Part shown: one piece after another, positions 29,461 to 39,065 of the stretch
Layout: every line of letters begins with the position of its first letter
Numbering within the stretch: the first letter of the stretch is position 1
Origin: Methylosinus sp. Sm6
Lineage (GTDB): Bacteria; Pseudomonadota; Alphaproteobacteria; Rhizobiales; Beijerinckiaceae
Assembly (NCBI RefSeq): GCF_019802345.1
Contig: NZ_JAINDZ010000019.1
Location: 34,383 to 98,382, forward strand
DNA length: 64,000 nucleotides
Direction of reading: 5' to 3'
Notes under the pieces: generated by a model
The model's input: the letters and a program-made list of their open reading frames with translations, nothing else
The model's database searches: none
Told to the model about the DNA's origin: nothing
Made by a program: the position numbers and the translations under genes

Positions 29461-30477
29461 ATAATGCTCTTCGAACCTCTTCGCGAGATCGTCGATGTTC
29501 TCCGGCGGCCAGCCCGGCACTTCCATGCCGAGATGCAGGCCCATCTGCGCGAGAACCTCTTTGATCTCGTTCAGCGACTTGCGGCCGAAGTTCGGGGTGC
29601 GCAGCATCTCCGCCTCCGACTTCTGAATGAGGTCGCCGATATAGACGATGTTGTCGTTCTTCAGGCAGTTGGCCGAACGCACCGAGAGCTCGAGCTCGTC
29701 GACCTTCTTGAGCAGCGCCGGATTGAAGGCGAGCTGCGGGATCGACGGAGCGGCCTCCTCGCGACGCGGCTCCTCGAAATTCACGAAGACGCTGAGCTGG
29801 TCCTGCAGGATGCGCGCCGCATAGGCGAGCGAATCCTCCGGCGAGATCGCGCCATTGGTCTCGATCGTCAGCGTCAGCTTGTCATAATCGAGCACCTGGC
29901 CGGCGCGGGTGTTCTCGACGCGATAGCTGACCTTCTTGACCGGCGAATAGAGGCTGTCGATCGGGATGAGGCCGATCGGCGCGTCCTCGGCGCGGTTGCG
30001 GTCGGCCGGCACATAGCCCTTGCCGGTCGCTACCGTGAACTCGACGCGAATCTCGGCGCCCTCGTCCAAGGTGCAGATGACGAGGTCGGGGTTCAGAATC
30101 TGCACGTCGCCGGGCGTCTGGATGTCGCCGGCGGTGACCGGGCCGGGGCCGGTCTTCTTGAGCGTCATGCGCTTGACGCCCTCGGCGTGGTTCTTGATCG
30201 CAATGTCCTTGATGTTGAGGACGATGTCAGTCACGTCCTCGCGCACGCCGGGAATGGAGGAGAACTCGTGCAGAACGCCGTCGATATGGATCGAGGTGAT
30301 GGCCGCGCCCTGCAGCGAGGAGAGGAGAATGCGGCGCAGCGCATTGCCGAGCGTCAGGCCGAAGCCGCGCTCGAGCGGCTCGGCGACCGCGACGGCGATA
30401 CGGCGCGGATCGTCGCCGGCCGTCACCTCGAGCTTGCTGGGCTTGATGAGTTCCTGCCAGTTCTTCTGGATGCTCAC
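29458..30477 (-). CDS. rpoA: RNA polymerase alpha subunit
   Basis: The 339-residue alpha subunit. The N-terminal dimerisation domain contains [23 protein letters not shown] and the [13 protein letters not shown] segment. A linker leads to the C-terminal domain ([34 protein letters not shown]) that binds UP elements and activators. Length and order after rpsK are normal. A dispersed palindrome directly follows its stop. Confidence 0.98.
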   Translation of the reverse strand: MSIQKNWQELIKPSKLEVTAGDDPRRIAVAVAEPLERGFGLTLGNALRRILLSSLQGAAITSIHIDGVLHEFSSIPGVREDVTDIVLNIKDIAIKNHAEGVKRMTLKKTGPGPVTAGDIQTPGDVQILNPDLVICTLDEGAEIRVEFTVATGKGYVPADRNRAEDAPIGLIPIDSLYSPVKKVSYRVENTRAGQVLDYDKLTLTIETNGAISPEDSLAYAARILQDQLSVFVNFEEPRREEAAPSIPQLAFNPALLKKVDELELSVRSANCLKNDNIVYIGDLIQKSEAEMLRTPNFGRKSLNEIKEVLAQMGLHLGMEVPGWPPENIDDLAKRFEEHY

Positions 30478-30565
30478 TGTGGCGCCTTTCCTTCAGCTCG
30501 GCCGGGCTCCGCACGCGTCGCGCGACGCCCCTCTGCAATTCGTCCCGATCAACGCTCGCGGCGCG

Positions 30566-30955
30566 TCAGACTCGGCGGCGCTTGCGCGGACGGCAACCAT
30601 TGTGCGGAATGGGCGTCACGTCGCGGATCGAGGTCACGGTGAAGCCCGCCGCCTGCAGCGCGCGCAGCGCCGACTCACGGCCCGAGCCGGGTCCGGAGAC
30701 CTCGACCTCGAGCGTGCGCACGCCATGCTCGCCGGCCTTGCGCGCCGCGTCCTCGGCGGCCATCTGCGCGGCATAGGGCGTCGACTTGCGCGAGCCCTTG
30801 AAGCCCATCGTGCCGGCGGACGACCAGGACACGGTGTTGCCCTGCGCGTCGGTGATGGTGATCATGGTGTTGTTGAATGTCGAATTCACATGCGCGACGC
30901 CGGAAACGATATTCTTGCGCTCTCTACGGCGAACGCGCGTGGTCTCTTTGGCCAT
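30566..30955 (-). CDS. rpsK: 30S ribosomal protein S11
   Basis: A 129-residue S11 of the small-subunit platform, with [32 protein letters not shown] and the basic end [14 protein letters not shown]. It lies between rpsM and rpoA, the standard alpha-operon order. Confidence 0.98.
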   Translation of the reverse strand: MAKETTRVRRRERKNIVSGVAHVNSTFNNTMITITDAQGNTVSWSSAGTMGFKGSRKSTPYAAQMAAEDAARKAGEHGVRTLEVEVSGPGSGRESALRALQAAGFTVTSIRDVTPIPHNGCRPRKRRRV

Positions 30956-31068
30956 GTCTCTCTCGTCCTTCGAACGCGCCCGTAATGCCGGGCGCTAGGG
31001 CTCGATGGGGCGACGCGGGCGCGCCGCCCAGGTGATCGTCGCGGCTCACGCCGCGACACGGAAAATAC

Positions 31069-31437
31069 TTACTTCTTCTTGCCGGCGATCGGCTTCGCCT
31101 TGCCCTTGCGGGTGCGGGCGTTGGTGTGGGTGCGCTGGCCATGCACCGGCAGCTGGCGGCGATGGCGCAGGCCGCGATAGCAGCCGAGATCCATCAGGCG
31201 CTTGATGTTGATCGCCACCTCGCGGCGCAGATCGCCCTCGACGAGATAGTCGCGGTCGATCGTCTCGCGGATCTGCAGCACTTCGGCGTCGGTGAGCTGG
31301 GCGACGCGACGCTCCGGCGGGATGTTCACCTTCTCGATGATCTCCTGCGCCTTCTTCGCGCCGATTCCATGGATATATTGGAGCGCGATGACGACGCGCT
31401 TGTTGGTCGGAATGTTGACGCCGGCGATACGTGCCAT
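31069..31437 (-). CDS. rpsM: 30S ribosomal protein S13
   Basis: A 122-residue S13 of the small-subunit head. Start [20 protein letters not shown] at 31437 matches the family, and GGAGAG lies upstream; the longer frame to 31569 is not used. The C-terminal [16 protein letters not shown] is diagnostic. It is the first gene of rpsM-rpsK-rpoA-rplQ here. The usual upstream neighbours secY and adk are absent, and a 464-base repeat-bearing spacer lies before methylmalonyl-CoA mutase. Confidence 0.97.
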   Translation of the reverse strand: MARIAGVNIPTNKRVVIALQYIHGIGAKKAQEIIEKVNIPPERRVAQLTDAEVLQIRETIDRDYLVEGDLRREVAINIKRLMDLGCYRGLRHRRQLPVHGQRTHTNARTRKGKAKPIAGKKK

Positions 31438-31660
31438 AGGTCTCGTCTCTCCATCTCGAGGGCGAGCGGGAAGCTCGCCGGTGTTGCGCCCGCGTCCGGT
31501 GGAGGCCGGCCCTTGCGGGTCGTGATACGACAACGGCTCCGTTCCCGCTGACGCGAAACGGAGCTTCATGCCGTGATCGTGAAGTCGCGCTTCCTAGACG
31601 AAAGAATGCGCCGCGTCAAGTCGTAAAAGCCAACAATGCACGGAACTCGCCATCCCGGCT

Positions 31661-31760
31661 CTCATCCTGAGCGCCCCGCAGGCGCGTCTCGAAGGATGAT
31701 CCAGAGCGCGCGCGGCGGCCACCCTTCGAGACGCCCGCTTCGCGGGCTCCTCAGGGTGAG
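31661..31760. repeat. Rhizobiales-type extragenic palindromic repeat
   Basis: Two inverted copies of a roughly 40-base element face each other: CTCATCCTGAGCGCC...GTCTCGAAGGATG and its diverged reverse ending CTCCTCAGGGTGAG. Elements of this type (CCTGAGGAGC...GTCTCGAAGG) are common between genes in Rhizobiales. No coding sequence. Confidence 0.7.
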
Positions 31761-31801
31761 GGGTTGGTTGTCTCGGTCACGCCCCGAACGCCCTTCGCCT
31801 C

Positions 31802-31901
31802 AGAGCTTGTGAATCTTTCGATTTTCGCGAATTTCGACCTCCGTCAAATCAGTGACCTAGAGGGCGCAGAAACGCCGAAAATCCAATTGATTCACAAGCT
31901 C

Positions 31902-31902
<1 letters not shown>
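31802..31902. mobile_element. MITE-like element with 14-bp (imperfectly 30-bp) terminal inverted repeats
   Basis: AGAGCTTGTGAATC at 31802-31815 is repeated exactly, inverted, at 31889-31902. The next bases (GATTTTCG/CGAAAATC) extend the pairing imperfectly to about 30 bases. The 101-base unit has no gene and is more AT-rich than its surroundings. It abuts the scpA stop. No clear target-site duplication is seen, so an mRNA-end hairpin is the alternative. Confidence 0.45.
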
Positions 31903-34064
<2,162 letters not shown>

Positions 34065-34094
34065 TTCCGGCTCTCTGATGGCTTTCCACGACTA

Positions 34095-35258
34095 TTAGCC
34101 AAAAGGAGCGAGGGGAGCAAAGGGGCGATCTCGCGGGACGGCTCGGGGCGTCGATCCGGTCCCCGAGGAGGGCGCCAGAAAAGCAGGCTTCGAAACGCCG
34201 CTTCCTTGCTCCTGCTCGAAGCGAAGCCTGAGGCCGCACAGGCCGAGGACAATGCCGATCGCGAGCAGCCCCGCCAGCGCCGCGCCCCATACCGCGACGC
34301 CATCGGCCAGGCCCTTGCGAAGGCCATGCGACTGCAACACGACGCGCAATCCGGCGAAAGGATGGGCGAGGGCGAAAAAGACGGCGAGCGTGTAATCGGG
34401 AACGAGGCGGATGTTCCAGGCGTCCTCGATCAGCCCATGCGGGGCGCCGGACGCAAAGCTCCAATCCGAATCGATGCCGAGATGAATGCGCGCGAGGAGA
34501 ATGACGCCATTGAAGTGATTGGTGACGAAGACGAGCAGAAAAGCTCCTGATGCGAGCTGGAAGGCGCGGAATCCGTCGGCTCTGCGCGCGCTGTGAATCC
34601 AGGCCAGCCAGCCGCCGGAGCCGACCATGAACAGAAAGCCCGCGACGAGAATCGGCTCGACGACCGGCGCGCGATAAATGTGGCGCAAGGTCTTCATCAG
34701 CGATCGATGCGCATCGGGGCCGACGAGGCCGGCGAGATGATTGCTCAGATGGGCGGCGACAAAGACGAGAAGCATAGAAGCCACGGCGCCATGGGCGGCG
34801 CGCAGCCAGGCCGGGGCGGAGCGGGGAACAGATTGCGGCGGCGCTTCGCGCCCGCCCGCCGCGATGATCGCGATCATCGCGGCCCAGAAGGCGGCGAGCG
34901 CCGCGACATCGGGAACCGGATTGCCCAGCATGTAGATGTCGTCGCCGACGGCGGTGAAGATGGGCGGCGCCGCCACCGCCAGCAGGGCGATGCGCCGCGC
35001 GCGCAGCTCCGCGTCGCTCGGGCTCTCGATCCTCAGCAGGCGCGTCGCGCAGACCAGCGCGATGGCGGGCGCCGCGAAGGCTGCGGCGAGGGAGAGCGCC
35101 GCCGCCGCCAGAGCGAGCCCGCCCCCGGCGGCTCGCGCGGCTTCGATCGCGCTGTGAAAGGCGATCAGAGGCAGCGGATAGGTCATCGCCGCCAGCGGCG
35201 CGATGAACCACAGAGGCTGGAGACCGGCGCGGAGGCCGACGACCGACGACGACGACAT
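34095..35258 (-). CDS. multi-pass membrane protein with histidine pairs, unknown function
   Basis: A 387-residue protein with about nine transmembrane helices. Several helices carry histidines (FVAAHLSNHLAG, RHIYRAP, TNHFNGVILLARIHLG, FALAHPFAGLRV), a pattern reminiscent of b-type haem membrane proteins, but I cannot assign a family. The start MSSSSVVGLRAG at 35258 has GAGGAGAAGAAG just upstream. It is divergent from a MocR-type regulator, which may control it, and it ends 30 bases before scpA, so the two could form an operon. Confidence 0.75.
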   Translation of the reverse strand: MSSSSVVGLRAGLQPLWFIAPLAAMTYPLPLIAFHSAIEAARAAGGGLALAAAALSLAAAFAAPAIALVCATRLLRIESPSDAELRARRIALLAVAAPPIFTAVGDDIYMLGNPVPDVAALAAFWAAMIAIIAAGGREAPPQSVPRSAPAWLRAAHGAVASMLLVFVAAHLSNHLAGLVGPDAHRSLMKTLRHIYRAPVVEPILVAGFLFMVGSGGWLAWIHSARRADGFRAFQLASGAFLLVFVTNHFNGVILLARIHLGIDSDWSFASGAPHGLIEDAWNIRLVPDYTLAVFFALAHPFAGLRVVLQSHGLRKGLADGVAVWGAALAGLLAIGIVLGLCGLRLRFEQEQGSGVSKPAFLAPSSGTGSTPRAVPRDRPFAPLAPFG

Positions 35259-35324
35259 TGCTTCTTCTCCTCGAGAAGGCTGGCGAGGCCGCCAAGGTCG
35301 TGGAGAAAATGGTTCGCAGGAAGA

Positions 35325-35358
35325 TCCAAATTGATTAGAATGACCGAGCCAATTTGGA
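35325..35358. promoter_or_regulatory. inverted repeat, probable MocR operator
   Basis: TCCAAATTG at 35325-35333 and CAATTTGGA at 35350-35358 form a perfect 9-bp inverted repeat, half-sites 25 bases apart. It lies directly before the MocR start and in the divergent promoter region shared with the membrane protein gene. Confidence 0.6.
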
Positions 35359-35365
35359 GAAGGAT

Positions 35366-36847
35366 ATGCGTCGCGCTCGGGAGGTGGAGCTCGCGCTCGG
35401 CCCGAGGCCGGACGGCGTGTCGCTGCAGCATTGGCTGTATTCCGAGATCCGCGCCGCCATTTTGAGCCGGCGCCTCCAGGGCGGCGCGCGCCTTCCGGCC
35501 AGCCGCGATCTCGCCCGCCGGGCCGGCGTGTCCCGCGGAACCGTCCTGGCGGCTCTCGAGCAATTGGCGGCCGAGGGCTATCTCGTCGCCGTCGTCGGCC
35601 GCGGCGCCAGCGTCGCGGCCGATCTGCCAGATCAAGCGCCCGAGCCGCCGCCGAGCTCCCGGCCGGCCGCAGCGTCAACGGGCGCGAGGCTGGCGGCCCG
35701 TGGCCTTGCGCTGATCGAGGAAACCCCTTTTCCCGTCGCGGCGCCCTCCTGGCCGCTGCCGGCTTTCCGTCCCAACCAACCCGATGTGGCCGCCTTCCCG
35801 CTCGACCTCTGGCGCCGCTCGGCGGCGAGGCGGTCGCGGCTCACCCGCGTCGATCTGCTGGCCGACGGCGAGGCGCAGGGATATGGGCCGCTGCGGGAGG
35901 CGGTCGCCGCGCATCTGCGGCAGTCGAGGGGGATCGCCTGCGAGAAAGGCCAGGTGGCGATCGTGGCGTCGGTGCAGCAGGCGCTCGATCTGCTCGCACG
36001 TCTCTGCCTCGATCCCGGCGACGCCGTGTGGATGGAGGATCCCGGCTTTCCCGGCGCGCGGCTCGTGCTGGCGGCCGCGGGCGCGCGCATCGTCGGCGTT
36101 CCCGTGGATTCGTGCGGGCTGGATGTGACGGCGGGCCGCCGCCTCGCGCCGAACGCCCGCATGGCCTATGTCACTGCCGGTCGTCAGGCTCCGCTCGGCA
36201 TGCCATTGGCGCTCGACCGACGGCTGGAGCTGCTGGCCTGGGCCGAGGCGGCGGAGGCGATCGTCGTCGAGGACGACTATGACAGCGAGTTTCGATTCCG
36301 GGGACTGCCCTTGGCGGCGCTCAAGAGCCATGACTCCGGCGATCGGGTCGCTTATGTCGGCGCCTTCAGCAAGATGCTGTTTCCGGCGCTGCGGCTCGCC
36401 TTCGTGGCGCTGCCCGGCGCGCTGGTCGATCCCTTCGCGAAAGCGCTGTCGCTGACCTGCCGCTACCAGCCGACCGCCGCTCAGGCGACGCTGTTCGACT
36501 TCATCGCGGAAGGCCATCTCGGCCGCCATATCCGCCGCATGCGGCTGCTCTACGCCGAGCGGGCCGAGGCTCTGCGGGATGCGGCGAGTCGCCGGCTCGG
36601 CGGCGCGCTGGTCATCCCGCCGATCCTCATGGGCCTCGACACGCCGGCCTTTCTCGCGGAGCGCCGCGACGGCGCGGCGATCGTCCGACGCGCCGCGGAA
36701 CGCGGCGTCGAGGTCCGCGATCTGTCCTATTACGCCGTCGATCGTCCCGCGCCGGCGGGCGTGCAGCTCGGCTTCGCCGCCCTTGCGCCGGCCGCCATCG
36801 ACGAGGGGATGGCCAGATTGGCGCAGGCGCTCGAGGAGGTTCGGTGA
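35366..36847 (+). CDS. MocR/PdxR-type regulator (GntR HTH + aminotransferase domain)
   Basis: A 493-residue MocR-family protein. Residues 20-90 are a GntR winged helix (LYSEIRAAILSRRLQGGARLPASRDLARRAGVSRGTVLAALEQL). Residues about 130-490 are a fold-type I aminotransferase-like domain with the PLP lysine in GAFSKMLFPALRLAFV and VEDDYDSEFRF. Such proteins usually sense PLP or an amino compound and control a divergent gene, often in vitamin B6 or GABA/taurine metabolism. Here the divergent gene is a membrane protein of unknown function. An inverted repeat immediately upstream is the likely operator. Start 35366 (MRRAREVELALG) follows GGAGAAGGAT. Confidence 0.92.
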   Translation: MRRAREVELALGPRPDGVSLQHWLYSEIRAAILSRRLQGGARLPASRDLARRAGVSRGTVLAALEQLAAEGYLVAVVGRGASVAADLPDQAPEPPPSSRPAAASTGARLAARGLALIEETPFPVAAPSWPLPAFRPNQPDVAAFPLDLWRRSAARRSRLTRVDLLADGEAQGYGPLREAVAAHLRQSRGIACEKGQVAIVASVQQALDLLARLCLDPGDAVWMEDPGFPGARLVLAAAGARIVGVPVDSCGLDVTAGRRLAPNARMAYVTAGRQAPLGMPLALDRRLELLAWAEAAEAIVVEDDYDSEFRFRGLPLAALKSHDSGDRVAYVGAFSKMLFPALRLAFVALPGALVDPFAKALSLTCRYQPTAAQATLFDFIAEGHLGRHIRRMRLLYAERAEALRDAASRRLGGALVIPPILMGLDTPAFLAERRDGAAIVRRAAERGVEVRDLSYYAVDRPAPAGVQLGFAALAPAAIDEGMARLAQALEEVR

Positions 36848-36868
36848 GAATGGGGCGCGGGCGTTCCC

Positions 36869-38074
36869 TCACGCCGCCTGCAGCACATCCGCCTCCAGCG
36901 CCGCCATGTCGATCGCCGGCGCGTGATCGCGCTCCAGCGCCGCGGCGGCGTCGCGCGCGTCCTCGCGCAGGGCCTCGGCCTCGAAGCGGCGCAGCAGCGC
37001 CAGCAGGCGGTCGAGCTCGCCGCCGTTCAGCTCCTCGCAGGCGGTGAGCGCGCGCTGCACCATCAGCAGCGACAGGCGCGCCCCGCCGCCGCCAGCGCCG
37101 CGATAGCCGAACGCCTGTTGCGCGTCGAGCGCCGCGCGGAAAGCCGGCAGCAGATTGGCCGGCATCTTTGCCCGCGCATAGAGCGCGGCGAAGCCTTGCC
37201 CGCGAAAATCGCGCACCAGCCCCGCCACTCGCTGCGCATCGACGCCCGACAATTCCCCGAGCGCCGCCTCCAGCAGCGCGCTATTGCCCGAGAACAGCGC
37301 GCGCAGCGCCAGGCTCGGCGTCAACCGCCCGCGCCGGCGCAGATGCGCGACCAGCGCGCGCACGCCATTGCGGCCGCTCGTCTCGTCCGCCTCGGCGACG
37401 ATGACGACATTGGCCTTCTCGCGCGCCTCGCCGACGACGCGCTCGGTCCGCTCGCGCGACAGCCAGTCGCGGTCGATGACGAAGGAGGCGAGGCTCGCCG
37501 CCGTCGCGTCGACGAGATCGCTGCGCACCGCCGCGGGCAGGAAGGGCCGCGACAACAGCGCCTCGCGCAATTGCGCGTCGTCGCCGAAGCGCTCGATCAT
37601 GCGGCGCATGGAGAAGGCCGGCAGCTCGGCGCCGGGATTGACCGCGAGAGCGATCGAGGCTTCGCAGGCGCCGACCTCGGCGAGCGCCGCGGAAAGGCCG
37701 CTCGGCACATGGGCGCGCAAGGCGATCGCCGTCTGCGCGAAAGCATCGCCGATCGCCGCGCAGTCGATCAGCTCGACCTCTGTCAGCAGCGGCGAGCGCG
37801 ACAGCACCAGCGCGGCTATGTCGGACTGGTCGCTGGCCAGGGCCGCGACGATCGCATGCGGCGCGTCGGGCGAATTGGCGAAAATTTCGGCGAGCCTGCG
37901 CCGCACCAGCGGGGAAGGGTCGTCCAGCAGCGAGGCGAGCGCCGTCTCCGTCTCGCGCCGCATGGCGGGCCCGAGATCGGCATGGAGATAGGCCCTCGCC
38001 AGGGCGTCGGCCCCTTCGATGCGGCGCGCGGTCGGCGCGGTCCGCGCCCAGTGCAGAAAATCCCTGGCGATCAT
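36869..38074 (-). CDS. DUF2336 domain protein
   Basis: A 401-residue soluble, mostly helical protein of the DUF2336 family, which is confined largely to alphaproteobacteria and has no settled role. HEAT-like motifs are visible near the N-terminus (LASLLDDPSPLVRRRLAEIFANSPDAP, VAALASDQSDIAALVLSRSPLL). The C-terminal part contains FGYRGAGGGGARLSLLMVQRALTACE. Start 38074 (MIARDFLHWAR) is chosen over an upstream ATG at 38128 because the family begins here. It converges with the MocR gene and is divergent from the lyase gene. Confidence 0.85.
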   Translation of the reverse strand: MIARDFLHWARTAPTARRIEGADALARAYLHADLGPAMRRETETALASLLDDPSPLVRRRLAEIFANSPDAPHAIVAALASDQSDIAALVLSRSPLLTEVELIDCAAIGDAFAQTAIALRAHVPSGLSAALAEVGACEASIALAVNPGAELPAFSMRRMIERFGDDAQLREALLSRPFLPAAVRSDLVDATAASLASFVIDRDWLSRERTERVVGEAREKANVVIVAEADETSGRNGVRALVAHLRRRGRLTPSLALRALFSGNSALLEAALGELSGVDAQRVAGLVRDFRGQGFAALYARAKMPANLLPAFRAALDAQQAFGYRGAGGGGARLSLLMVQRALTACEELNGGELDRLLALLRRFEAEALREDARDAAAALERDHAPAIDMAALEADVLQAA

Positions 38075-38178
38075 CTTACGCTTCGACGCCCTATGTTCTG
38101 GATCGGATCGGCGCTCACGGGCGTCCACAATCTCCGTTTATGGTAAATGCCCGCTTAAGATCACGGTCGGGCGCGAAA

Positions 38179-38925
38179 ATGGCGGCTTTCATGCGATCCT
38201 GGCTGCTCGTTCGGCCGCGATACGACGACTTCGAGCGGGCTCTCGCGGCGAAAGCCGACGCGCTCGTCCTCGATCTCGGCGATCCGCTGGACGCCCGCGC
38301 GCGCGAAGCGGCGCGCGCGGGCGCATTTTCCTGCCTCGCGCGCGCTCAGGGCGGGCCAGGGCCCGCCCTATGGGTGAAGGTCGCGCCCCTCGACAGCGCG
38401 GCGATCGACGGCGACCTCGCGGCGATCGTCGCCGCCGGCGCGCAGGGCGTCGTTCTGCCCCGCGCCTGCGGCGGCGCGAGCCTGCAGCATCTCTCCGCCA
38501 AGCTCGCGGTCGCCGAGGCCGAGGCGGGCCGGGACGACGGGAGCATCCGGATCATGGCGCTCGCCACGCAAACGCCGGCGGCGATCTTCGCCCTCGGCGA
38601 TTATGCCGGTGTGTCGCGGCGGCTGGAGGCCCTCGCCTTCGATACGGAACCGCTGCGCCTCGCGCTCGGAGCAGCCTGCGACGAGAACGCGCTGCGGGAC
38701 GCCTCGACCCCCTTTGCTTTTGCGCGGACATGTCTCCGGCTGGGCGCGGCGGCGGCCGGCGTCGCGGCGATCGACCGACCCTTTCCGGCGACGGGGGTCC
38801 CGGCGAGCCTTTCCGCGGAATGTCGCGCCGCCCGGCGCGACGGGTTTTCCGGCAAATTCGCCGTTTCCTCCCTGCAAGTTCAGGAAATAAATGCCGCTTT
38901 CGACTGGGCCGAGCCCCAGCTATAG
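38179..38925 (+). CDS. HpcH/HpaI aldolase / citrate lyase beta-like protein
   Basis: A 248-residue TIM-barrel protein of the CitE/HpcH-HpaI family. Family features are RSWLLVRPRYDDFERALAAKADALVLDLGD, VKVAPLDS, GVVLPRACGG and the end FSGKFAVSSLQVQEIN, which matches the G-x-x-G-K-x-x-x-H/x-x-Q segment of CitE-like lyases. Family members cleave acyl-CoA thioesters such as malyl-CoA or citryl-CoA; the chain is shorter than malyl-CoA lyase (about 320), so I would not assign the serine-cycle enzyme. Start ATG 38179; a second ATG follows at 38191. Confidence 0.8.
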   Translation: MAAFMRSWLLVRPRYDDFERALAAKADALVLDLGDPLDARAREAARAGAFSCLARAQGGPGPALWVKVAPLDSAAIDGDLAAIVAAGAQGVVLPRACGGASLQHLSAKLAVAEAEAGRDDGSIRIMALATQTPAAIFALGDYAGVSRRLEALAFDTEPLRLALGAACDENALRDASTPFAFARTCLRLGAAAAGVAAIDRPFPATGVPASLSAECRAARRDGFSGKFAVSSLQVQEINAAFDWAEPQL

Positions 38926-39065
38926 TCGCAGCGCCCAAGCGTTCATCACGAGTTCATGCGCGCGGCTTCATTTTGGGCTTCCCGCGTAAAACGACAGCAA
39001 CAGGCCGACGGCGCGAGATCCGCTCGCGCCGGCCGCCGCACGCGTAACGGGGTGAGACAGCCTGG

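Noticed and set aside
31661..31760. Palindromic element as a non-coding RNA gene
   Set aside because: The sequence matches the common Rhizobiales extragenic repeat type, and no promoter was evident.
38179..38925. Assignment as malyl-CoA lyase of the serine cycle
   Set aside because: The protein is about 70 residues shorter than Mcl and no serine-cycle genes are adjacent, so only the CitE/HpcH family is claimed.
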